The translations under genes were made by a program, and so were the position numbers. DNA of 7,479 nucleotides from CAYXXZ01 sp050175615. Its GTDB lineage: Bacteria > Pseudomonadota > Gammaproteobacteria > Pseudomonadales > Porticoccaceae. The DNA lies in contig JBFXIU010000165.1 in assembly GCA_050175615.1 (NCBI GenBank), positions 1 to 7,479 of the forward strand, read 5' to 3'. Shown here one piece after another: positions 1 to 6,285 of this stretch (the first letter of the stretch is position 1; the number at the start of each line of letters is the position of its first letter). The notes below the pieces were generated by a model that was not told the DNA's origin, made no database searches, and was given only the letters and a program-made list of their open reading frames with translations.

Positions 1-1613
1 GCTCATGAGATTTGACAGGCCACCCTGTTCCCTACATACGTGGGGATGAACCGGCACCAACCTCTACACCATCGACCCCGACGATCTGTTCCCTACGTAC
101 GTGGGGATGAACCGGATATGAGCGACCGGGTGGGGGATTTCCTCTCCTGTTCCCTACATACGTGGGGATGAACCGCCCGCCTTACTGAGGTGTTGGTGCC
201 GCCTGAACTGTTCCCTACATACGTGGGGATGAACCGAGATAAAAGCCCATTTTGCCCAATACCAATACCTGTTCCCTACATACGTGGGGATGAACCGTCA
301 GAAGACAAGGCGCGGGAATTCGCCAAAGCCTGTTCCCTACATACGTGGGGATGAACCGAAAGGGTATGGAGGCCACAGTGTCGAACAACGCCTGTTCCCT
401 ACATACGTGGGGATGAACCGGACGAACATGGCCGCCCCCTGGGTGTGCGCCCCTGTTCCCTACATACGTGGGGATGAACCGCGGGCACCAAGCAGTTAAC
501 CCGCTTGCGCTTCCCTGTTCCCTACATACGTGGGGATGAACCGACGCCTTTGATCATGCATCCCCCATTCCCTGACTGTTCCCTACATACGTGGGGATGA
601 ACCGCTGACATAAAGTGGTGGCGGCACTTTGGTTATCTGTTCCCTACATACGTGGGGATGAACCGAGATTGCCAGGGAAGGCATTATTGTTTTTGAACTG
701 TTCCCTACATACGTGGGGATGAACCGCTACCCACCCCGGAGACAATACTAAACTCACCCTCTTCCCTACATACGTGGGGATGAACCGGCGTGGATTTTGA
801 TGCAGCAATATCCGGTGTACTGTTCCCTACATACGTGGGGATGAACCGCGTTCTTATTCTTCAGGAGGTGAAATTGTTATCTGTTCCCTACATACGTGGG
901 GATGAACCGGATCAGTTGTATTTGTACCGGCTATATCAACACTGTTCCCTACATACGTGGGGATGAACCGCCGCTGGGCAGCTCAGGCTGTGACCTTAGG
1001 TGCTGTTCCCTACATACGTGGGGATGAACCGCGCGTGATTCAGTGTTATTTTGACAGGAATCCCTGTTCCCTACATACGTGGGGATGAACCGTGCTCGAC
1101 CACAACCCGCAGAGTGTGAGGCTCCTGTTCCCTACATACGTGGGGATGAACCGCCTACGATATTTTTCCCGCTAAATCCGCCGGTCTGTTCCCTACATAC
1201 GTGGGGATGAACCAAAGCCCGCAGACCTACACCAGCGCCAACAACGCCTGTTCCCTACATACGTGGGGATGAACCGCTGCATCCTGGGCTGTGGGGTGTG
1301 GTCGATGACTGTTCCCTACATACGTGGGGATGAACCGGCAATGTGGCCGTTGGCGGCATCGTTAATGCCCTGTTCCCTACATACGTGGGGATGAACCGCC
1401 GCCCAGGGCGCGGGTGTGTCGGTCGAATCCCTGTTCCCTACATACGTGGGGATGAACCGTGGGCGGTGAGTCCTTTATTATTTTGCTGAGACTGTTCCCT
1501 ACATACGTGGGGATGAACCGTCAGCCCCCGCAGTGACCGCCGATATTGTGCTCTGTTCCCTACATACGTGGGGATGAACCGTATCTATTCCCTTGCTTTT
1601 CATTTAATACCTA

Positions 1614-1643
1614 CTGTTTGTCTGGCGTCAACTATCTTGACCG
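1614..1643 (+). repeat. Decayed CRISPR repeat inside an 87-nt interval
   Basis: The interval between the repeats at 1553-1581 and 1669-1697 is 87 nt. Exactly 32 nt after the upstream repeat the sequence reads CTGTT, the first five bases of the consensus. About 30 nt later it reads TTGACCG, close to the consensus end TGAACCG, and the middle does not match. The parse is a normal 32-nt spacer (1582-1613), a degenerate repeat that has lost its stem, and a shortened 25-nt spacer (1644-1668). The match is limited to the two ends, so an unrelated long spacer is still possible. Confidence 0.5.
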
Positions 1644-2308
1644 GTCATCCTAATTGTCGCCGAACATACTGTTCCCTACATACGTGGGGATGAACCGCTG
1701 TCACAGATACCATAGCTACCCATACTAATCTGTTCCCTACATACGTGGGGATGAACCGGGGTCGAGGCTGGGCAAACATCACCGGTTGTGCTGTTCCCTA
1801 CATACGTGGGGATGAACCGGAAAAGGCAAGCGCATGACCGTACCCACCAGCCTGTTCCCTACATACGTGGGGATGAACCGCCTCTCTGGAGGTGATCAGC
1901 TCAACATCTTCACTGTTCCCTACATACGTGGGGATGAACCGGACTATAAAGAGGTGGTGGAAGGAGCTGGATTCTGTTCCCTACATACGTGGGGATGAAC
2001 CGATTACAGTTCTTGGGTCGGGAGAAATGTCGGCCTGTTCCCTACATACGTGGGGATGAACCGCCCCATATCGCTAAGGGTTGAGGGAAGGTAAGCTGTT
2101 CCCTACATACGTGGGGATGAACCGTTCGGCTTCACAGATGAGCCGGTGATCGATGTCTGTTCCCTACATACGTGGGGATGAACCGCGCGAATCGGCAAAC
2201 GTCAGTTGCTGAATGTTCTGTTCCCTACATACGTGGGGATGAACCGACGGATTTGGAATAGACGCATTCCGGTGATCCCTGTTCCCTACATACGTGGGGA
2301 TGAACCGG

Positions 2309-2431
2309 GCAACTATTGGTGGCGCAGGTTGTAAAGGGTGTTCTGGATGCATGGACATTTGTGCCGCTAACATCGACAAATTACGTCAACAGGCAAAGGA
2401 AAGGGGTGTTGTTGTACAGGGCAGAAGGTAA
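2309..2431 (+). pseudogene. C-terminal fragment of a small protein with a four-Cys cluster
   Basis: The frame from 2309 to the TAA at 2429-2431 encodes about 40 residues containing CKGCSGCMDIC followed by a charged helix-like tail (IDKLRQQAKERG). The spacing C-x2-C-x2-C-x3-C is that of an iron-sulfur-binding ferredoxin motif, although the proline that usually follows the last Cys is replaced by Ala. A zinc-binding cluster is equally possible. The frame stays open into the preceding CRISPR repeat, whose GGGGATGAAC could supply a fortuitous ATG at 2300, but the natural start is probably missing. I do not recognise the parent family. The micro-ORF at 2444 follows after 12 nt, as in a compact operon. 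Confidence 0.35.
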
Positions 2432-2443
2432 GGGAGAAGGCAA

Positions 2444-2521
2444 GTGAGGAAGGCCTGCCACCTGTGTGGAGATGGCTACCGGGTCGCTTGCATCTGCCCC
2501 ACACGGCAATTGACGCATTAA
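2444..2521 (+). CDS. Cys-rich 25-residue micro-ORF, possible zinc-binding peptide
   Basis: A GTG at 2444 begins a 25-codon frame ending at TAA 2519-2521. An AGGGAG Shine-Dalgarno site at 2431-2436, seven bases upstream, supports the start and overlaps the stop codon of the preceding frame. The peptide contains CHLCGDGYR and then ACICP, a C-x2-C plus C-x-C arrangement suggestive of a mini zinc ribbon. Small Cys-rich proteins of this kind are common in phage regulatory regions, but I do not recognise a specific family and infer no function. Its position inside a CRISPR array is unusual. It may be a relic rather than an expressed gene. Confidence 0.4.
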   Translation: MRKACHLCGDGYRVACICPTRQLTH

Positions 2522-2559
2522 ACCAGAGACCAGTATAGGTCAAACATAGGGGAAGTAAA

Positions 2560-2587
2560 ATGGCAGGTGCGCGCATTGGGGTTGTTG
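2560..2587 (+). pseudogene. First ten codons of an ORF truncated by a CRISPR repeat
   Basis: An ATG at 2560 follows AGGGGA (2548-2553) with a six-base gap, which looks like a real translation start. It encodes MAGARIGVVA before the reading frame runs into the repeat at 2588, after which the translation (VPYIRGDEP and onward to a TGA at 2671-2673) is repeat-derived. The natural protein was therefore probably cut off here. Ten residues are too few to identify it. Confidence 0.3.
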
Positions 2588-2766
2588 CTGTTCCCTACAT
2601 ACGTGGGGATGAACCGCCCCCGCGCCAGCGATGCCGGAGGGGTGGATCCTGTTCCCTACGTACGTGGGGATGAACCGGAAGTTTCTATTTTTGCAGACAA
2701 CGACGCGAACTGTTCCCTACATACGTGGGGATGAACCGCAGCAATGAAATAGCTGGGTGTCGCGCC

Positions 2767-2854
2767 GATCTCTGCCGCACAGGCAGCTTAGAAATCTTCG
2801 CTTGGCTGTGCTGGCTGGATTCCCTTGTTCACTGCCGCACAGGCAGTTTATAGA
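2767..2854 (+). CRISPR. Degenerate two-repeat type I-F mini-array
   Basis: Two 28-nt repeats at 2767-2794 and 2827-2854 share the core CTGCCGCACAGGCAG and flank a spacer of exactly 32 nt (2795-2826). The core forms a 5-bp stem, CTGCC with GGCAG, around GCACA. The second copy begins GTTCACTGCC and the first ends AGCTTAGAAA, which together rebuild the classical type I-F repeat processed by Cas6f (Csy4). The 60-nt period is also that of I-F arrays. The first copy has a changed 5' end (GATCT for GTTCA). The second has a changed 3' end (TTTATAGA for CTTAGAAA), as is usual for the trailer-end repeat. The sequence is unrelated to the I-E repeats that end 28 nt upstream. No I-F leader or cas gene is visible. 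Confidence 0.85.
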
Positions 2855-2855
2855 T

Positions 2856-3048
2856 GTGCTGAATAATCCAGATTTTAAACTCATCGAATTCGATGACATT
2901 AGGAAAGAAGCAGGACTAAACAGTTTTGCGCTGATTGCACGGGAAGGGATTGAAAATCCAGCGCAATTGGCGGTTTCACGAAGCCAGGTCGTTACGACGC
3001 ACCGTCGGGTTTACACGCAGGGTTGGTGTGTTCGCTGCAATCTGGTCA
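2856..3048 (+). pseudogene. KilA-N domain gene remnant, frameshifted
   Basis: Starting two bases after the last I-F repeat, the plus strand encodes LNNPDFKLIEFDDIRKEAG followed by LNSFAL and IE. This follows the pattern NP-F--EFD--+--AG-NSFAL-----IE that I recall from the N-terminal part of phage and prophage KilA-N domain proteins. After about 2955 the resemblance continues in another frame as AIGGFTKPGRY (from 2963), matching the family's AIG--SK-GRY segment. It then moves to a third frame as FTRRVGVFAAIWS (ending near 3048), a weak match to the FAHKDIAFEFASW region. Two frameshifts and the missing N-terminus make it a dead fragment. KilA-N domains bind DNA and are typical of large DNA viruses and phages, which suggests prophage origin. 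The first segment is convincing and the third is tentative. I see nothing recognisable between 3049 and 3216. Confidence 0.6.
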
Positions 3049-3216
3049 AAGCCAATGATCTTGTCGGCACCTATTTCAGCAAGGAAAAGCCGGATTTTGT
3101 TTGAAAAATATCGCCGGGGTGCCTGGCTCCCTGTGAAGCGCCTACTGCGGATATTGGTTTTGCTGTTGTGTAATGTGCAGAAATCCTTATGATTCCATTT
3201 TTCTAACGGCAATGTT

Positions 3217-3654
3217 GTGGTGCTGGCTTCTTACGCAATTCTTTTTTTCTCTGCTTTTTTGGCGGCGACGGTTTTACCTTTTTCTTCCGAGCTTACCTTG
3301 ACGGCTTTGCTGGCAAATGGTGGCTCTGCGTTGCCGCTGTTGGTGGTGGCAACGGTGGGTAATACCCTGGGGTCTGTGGTTAATTGGTTGTTGGGTTTGT
3401 ATCTTTTGCATTTTAAGGATAGGCGCTGGTTTTATTTTTCTGACGCTCAAATTGAACGCGGCCAGCATTGGTTTAATCGCTACGGGGTGTGGACGCTATT
3501 GCTTTCCTGGCTGCCTCTGGGTGGGGATGTGCTCACGCTTATTGCCGGTGTGATGAGGGTGAGATTTTGGCTCTTTTTGATGCTGGTGGCGATTGGCAAG
3601 GGGTTGCGTTATGTGGCGGTGATTGGCGTGCAGCAGCCGTTGGCATTGTTTTGA
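3217..3654 (+). CDS. yqaA: YqaA-family inner-membrane protein (VTT/DedA-like)
   Basis: The 145-residue product is almost entirely hydrophobic and matches the small YqaA family of VTT (SNARE-associated, DedA-related) membrane proteins in length (E. coli YqaA is about 142 aa) and motifs. The motifs are ATVLPFSSE at residues 17-25, where the family has a conserved LP--SE; VGNTLGS at 47-53; RYGVWTLLLSWLP with GGDVLTLIAGVMR at 89-114; and GKGLRYVAV at 127-135. I expect a re-entrant loop plus about three transmembrane helices. The molecular function is unproven; related DedA/VTT proteins are implicated in lipid carrier transport or membrane homeostasis. The frame is closed by TGA at 3190-3192, so the start is GTG 3217 or GTG 3220. 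Neither has a strong Shine-Dalgarno site. The nearby ATG at 3212 is out of frame. The gene converges on the slipin gene, with no clear terminator between them apart from a T8 run at 3682-3689 that lacks a convincing stem. Confidence 0.9.
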   Translation: MVLASYAILFFSAFLAATVLPFSSELTLTALLANGGSALPLLVVATVGNTLGSVVNWLLGLYLLHFKDRRWFYFSDAQIERGQHWFNRYGVWTLLLSWLPLGGDVLTLIAGVMRVRFWLFLMLVAIGKGLRYVAVIGVQQPLALF

Positions 3655-3791
3655 CGCGTTATTATCCTCCAGTGGAAAGTTGTTTTTTTTCCCTATGATC
3701 ACGGCTTGACAGGAAATTCTGCTCCGATGTTGAGAGTTGCGCCTTCCCTGGTGTTCTAGCTGAGGCTGTTTTGCGGATATGATAATAAACT

Positions 3792-4541
3792 TCAGTCCTT
3801 TTTATTCCCTGCCAGAATATTGAGAAAATCCACAGGCACGGGGAAAACAATGGTGGAGTTTTTCTCCCCGGCAATTTCGTTGAGGGTTTGCAGGTAGCGC
3901 AGTTGAATGGCCTGTCCTTGAGTGGCGAGAATTTTTGCCGCTTCGGCGAGTTTTTCCGACGCCTGCAATTCCCCCTCGGCGTGAATGACCTTGGCGCGCC
4001 GCTCCCGTTCGGCTTCCGCCTGTTTGGCGATGGCGCGAATCATACTTTCGTTCAAATCCACATGTTTGATTTCCACATTGGAGACTTTGATGCCCCAGGC
4101 GTCGGTTTGCTGGTCGAGAATATCCTGAATGTCGGCATTGAGTTTGTCACGCTGGGCGAGCATGTCGTCCAGTTCGTGCTGCCCGAGCACTGAGCGCAAG
4201 GTGGTTTGGGATAATTGGCTGGTGGCTTCCAGGTAATCTTCCACCTGGATAATGGCTTTTTCGGCATCGACAACGCGAAAGTACACCACGGCATTGACCT
4301 GAACGGACACGTTGTCCAGGGAAATCACATCCTGGGTGGGCACGTCCATCACCAGGGTGCGCAAATCCACTCTCACCATTTGTTGCACGATGGGAATGAT
4401 GATTACCAGACCGGGGCCTTTAACCTTGTAAAAGCGGCCAAGAAAAAATACCACGCCCCGTTCGTATTCTCTGAGTACGCGAAACGCCGATAGCAAAAAG
4501 AGAACAACGAGCAGGGCAATGGACAGGGTAAAGTAGTTCAT
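3792..4541 (-). CDS. Slipin: stomatin-like SPFH/Band 7 membrane protein
   Basis: The 249-residue protein has one N-terminal membrane anchor (about residues 4-20), then the slipin signature EYERGVVFFLGRF (25-37), a PIVQQMVRVDLRT stretch, and VSVQVNAVVYFRV in the SPFH domain. A charged coiled-coil region rich in Ala, Glu and Arg (around AEAERERRAK) follows, and the C-terminus ends NILAGNKKD. Length and order are those of bacterial and archaeal slipins, which oligomerise at membranes and organise microdomains. The start is the ATG at 4539-4541: AAGGAGG lies about 10 nt upstream (4552-4558), and the ATG overlaps the TGA of the upstream nfeD gene as ATGA. An in-frame extension to 4631 lies inside nfeD coding sequence and is rejected. 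In Pyrococcus the homologous partner protease PH1510 cleaves the C-terminal hydrophobic region of the stomatin PH1511, so the two products here probably act together. Translation is probably coupled. Confidence 0.95.
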   Translation of the reverse strand: MNYFTLSIALLVVLFLLSAFRVLREYERGVVFFLGRFYKVKGPGLVIIIPIVQQMVRVDLRTLVMDVPTQDVISLDNVSVQVNAVVYFRVVDAEKAIIQVEDYLEATSQLSQTTLRSVLGQHELDDMLAQRDKLNADIQDILDQQTDAWGIKVSNVEIKHVDLNESMIRAIAKQAEAERERRAKVIHAEGELQASEKLAEAAKILATQGQAIQLRYLQTLNEIAGEKNSTIVFPVPVDFLNILAGNKKD

Positions 4542-5935
4542 GGTGGGTTTTCCTCCTTGCAGGCTTCCAATACCAGGCCGCTGGCCTGGGTGATGCGAAC
4601 GCGATCCCCGGCAACTAGGGGTTGGTCGCAATGTACGCGCCAGAGTTCGCCGTGTATTTTGACCATGGCGCCGTTTTCTTTTGCGCCGACAACGGTGGCC
4701 GTTTCGCCAACAAAGGTGCCGAGGCCGGAAACCACCGCTTGGTGGCGGGTTTTAAACAGCAAGCCGAGAACAAAAATCAACAGCCCCGCGCTGGCAGCCG
4801 TCACCGCCAGAATAATGGGCAGGGCAATTTGAAATCCCGGCACATGAGTGTCCATCAGCATGATTGAGCCAAAGAGAAAGGCGACGATGCCGCCAAATCC
4901 CAAGATGCCAAAACTGGGACTCATGGCTTCGGCGGCCATTAGTCCTAATCCCAGTAAAATAAGGCTTAATGCGGAATAGCTGATGGGCAGCATTTGCAGC
5001 GCGTAAAGGGCAATGAGCAGGCTGATGCCGCCAACAACCCCTCCCGCACCTATACCGGGGTTGGAAAACTCCAGCACCAGGCCGTAGATACCCACCATCA
5101 GTAAAATATAGGCCACGCTGGGGTTGGTAATAACACCGAGAAAGCGGGTGCGCCAGTCTGGCGCTATTACTTGAACATTGGCGTTGGCGGTGCTCAGGGT
5201 TTTTTGCCCGCTGCTGGTGGCGACGGTCAATCCGGAAATCCCTTTTAAAAGCGCGTCCATATCATCCGCCACCAGGTTGATGACGTTTTTCTTTAGCGCC
5301 TGGCTGGCGGTGAGAGTGGCGCCCTCGGTGACGGCTTTTTCTGCCCACTCCTGGTTTCTGCCGCGCAGTTCGGCAAGGCCGCTGATATAGGCTCTGGCGT
5401 CGTTGATGAGCTTGTTTTCCATGGCGCTTCCGGCACTGCTCGCCGTTGAATCCTGTTCCTGTGCCTGTGTTTTTTGTTGATCATTCTCTGGAGCTTGCTC
5501 TTCACTTTTTGGTGGCTCTTTTTTTGTCTCGGGGGTGGGCAGTGCCGGCATGCCGCCGATTTGTACGGGAGTGGCTGCCCCTAAATTGGTGGCTGGCGCC
5601 ATGGCGGCGATATGGCTGGCATAGAGAATATAGGTGCCGGCACTGGCGGCGCGAGCGCCCTGGGGGGCAACGTAGCCGATGACGGGAATCTCGGAGGCGA
5701 GGATACGCTGAATGATCTCCCGCATGGAACTGTCCAGGCCTCCGGGGGTATTAATGCGCAGAACAACAGCTTCATCGCCGCGCCGGTTGGCGGTGTCGAT
5801 GGCGCGCACCACATAATCGCTCTGGGCGGGGCCGATAGCGCCTTCAATGTCCACCAGGCTGACAGCCTCAGCCGCCAGCGGCTGGAATAGCTGGATTGCC
5901 GTGTAGGCAAGGAACGTAATCAGCAGGCGCAACAT
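4538..5935 (-). CDS. nfeD: NfeD family membrane-bound ClpP-class serine protease (long form)
   Basis: The product has 465 residues. An N-terminal signal or anchor (1-24, ending LAAEA) precedes a ClpP/SppA-like protease domain. INTPGGLDSSMR (61-72) is the oxyanion-region motif. GARAASAGTYI (93-103) carries the likely nucleophile Ser98, and MAPATNLGAATPV follows (112-124). Lys175 in ENKLINDA is the likely general base of the Ser-Lys dyad known from Pyrococcus PH1510. Between them, residues 130-170 are a Gln/Glu/Pro/Lys-rich low-complexity insert. Five predicted membrane helices span about 268-393. The C-terminal NfeD OB-fold (400-458) includes GELWRVHCDQP and GDRVRITQASG. The ATG at 5933-5935 is preferred because AAGGGAG sits six bases upstream; an ATG 12 codons earlier (5971) has no comparable site. 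The gene is first in a two-gene operon, its stop overlapping the slipin start. Long NfeD proteins act in membrane quality control with slipins. Confidence 0.95.
   Translation of the reverse strand: MLRLLITFLAYTAIQLFQPLAAEAVSLVDIEGAIGPAQSDYVVRAIDTANRRGDEAVVLRINTPGGLDSSMREIIQRILASEIPVIGYVAPQGARAASAGTYILYASHIAAMAPATNLGAATPVQIGGMPALPTPETKKEPPKSEEQAPENDQQKTQAQEQDSTASSAGSAMENKLINDARAYISGLAELRGRNQEWAEKAVTEGATLTASQALKKNVINLVADDMDALLKGISGLTVATSSGQKTLSTANANVQVIAPDWRTRFLGVITNPSVAYILLMVGIYGLVLEFSNPGIGAGGVVGGISLLIALYALQMLPISYSALSLILLGLGLMAAEAMSPSFGILGFGGIVAFLFGSIMLMDTHVPGFQIALPIILAVTAASAGLLIFVLGLLFKTRHQAVVSGLGTFVGETATVVGAKENGAMVKIHGELWRVHCDQPLVAGDRVRITQASGLVLEACKEENPP
4552..4558 (-). promoter_or_regulatory. 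Strong Shine-Dalgarno for slipin inside nfeD
   Basis: AAGGAGG on the minus strand lies ten bases before the ATG at 4541, within the last codons of nfeD. Together with the ATGA stop-start overlap it fixes the slipin start and predicts coupled translation. Confidence 0.8.
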
Positions 5936-5941
5936 GAATCG

Positions 5942-5948
5942 CTCCCTT
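5942..5948 (-). promoter_or_regulatory. Shine-Dalgarno deciding the nfeD start
   Basis: AAGGGAG on the minus strand ends six bases before the ATG at 5935. It favours this start over the in-frame ATG at 5971, whose upstream region has no purine-rich site, and puts the hydrophobic signal segment directly at the N-terminus. Confidence 0.75.
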
Positions 5949-6285
5949 GGGTGATAGCGTCTAGAAAGCATAGGGCAGAGCGGCCGGTTTTGCCATTTTG
6001 GCGAATACGATTATTGGTGGCGGCTATTCCTAGAGTTGTCAGGGAAACATGCTATCTTTGATTATTGAGGGTTGAGCCTGGTGCAGAACATCGGCGCTTG
6101 AAATAGCCGGCGTGAAATGCCTTTCAATGGTGAGCAGCCAAGATTGGGCATGGTTGTTGCAAAATTGATCTTTGTCGATATGCACAAGGCGGTTACGACA
6201 TGAGGAGTTGAATACTGTCGGCAAGATGATGGCTATCAGGGTCATTCTGAATCTGCTGCCAAAGATTTTGGAAACATCTGATTAA

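Larger units (their letters stand above)
2308..2587 (+). other. 280-nt insert between CRISPR repeats, mobile-element-like
   Basis: Between the perfect repeats at 2279-2307 and 2588-2616 lie 280 nt with no intact repeat copy. The stretch is densely coding-like on the plus strand: the tail of an open frame with a four-Cys cluster, then a 25-codon Cys-rich micro-ORF behind a Shine-Dalgarno site, then the first ten codons of another ORF behind AGGGGA. Both outer reading frames are cut at the flanking repeats. This looks like a slice of a compact phage or plasmid operon trapped in the array. Alternatives are an oversized spacer, an insertion, or old trailer and leader sequence joining two sub-arrays. 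I see no inverted ends, target-site duplication or transposase. Confidence 0.6.
25..2738 (+). CRISPR. Type I-E-like CRISPR array, 40 visible repeats
   Basis: Forty near-identical 29-nt repeats begin CTGTTCCCTAC and end GGGGATGAACCG. The first is at 25-53 and the last at 2710-2738. Of 39 intervals, 34 are 32 nt, three are 33 nt (359-391, 482-514, 1215-1247), and two are abnormal (1582-1668, 87 nt; 2308-2587, 280 nt). Each repeat can fold a 6-bp stem, CCCTAC with GTGGGG including one T-G wobble, around an ATAC loop. Length, spacer size and the terminal GAACCG match the type I-E class cleaved by Cas6e. By the usual I-E polarity the leader lies to the left, outside the window, and the trailer is near 2738. 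Bases 1-24 look like the end of another spacer. Variant repeats are at 86-114 and 2649-2677 (loop A12 to G), 759-787 (G3 to C) and 1186-1214 (last G to A). No two spacers looked alike by eye. No cas gene is present here, so subtype rests on the repeat alone. Confidence 0.97.

Noticed and set aside
284..499. Plus-strand open frame with repeated VPYIRGDEP peptide
   Set aside because: It is the translation of CRISPR repeats. The 61-nt period shifts the frame at each unit and the stretch has no protein-like character.
2164..2379. Minus-strand open frame across the array end
   Set aside because: It reads the reverse complement of repeats and spacers and lies antisense to the array and to the better supported Cys-rich frames.
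2520..2587. Second CRISPR leader before the last three I-E repeats
   Set aside because: The stretch is not AT-rich, shows no clear IHF-type site, and contains a Shine-Dalgarno site plus ATG consistent with a coding start. It is kept only as an alternative explanation.
2757..3104. 115-codon plus-strand open frame from a GTG
   Set aside because: Its first third translates the two I-F repeats (LPHRQ twice) and its end drifts out of the KilA-N frame. It is not an intact gene; only the KilA-N-like part is kept, as a pseudogene.
2976..3212. Minus-strand 78-codon frame
   Set aside because: It has no recognised motif or ribosome-binding site and is antisense to the KilA-N remnant.
3661..3700. T8 run after yqaA as a Rho-independent terminator
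   Set aside because: Only a three-base stem can be drawn before the T-run, too weak to call.
4542..4631. Thirty-residue N-terminal extension of slipin
   Set aside because: It lies within nfeD coding sequence in another frame and is rich in Arg, Pro and Ser. The AGGAGG site and ATGA overlap support the start at 4541.
5936..5971. Twelve-codon N-terminal extension of NfeD
   Set aside because: It has no Shine-Dalgarno site and would put charged residues ahead of a normal signal sequence. The downstream ATG has AAGGGAG at good spacing.
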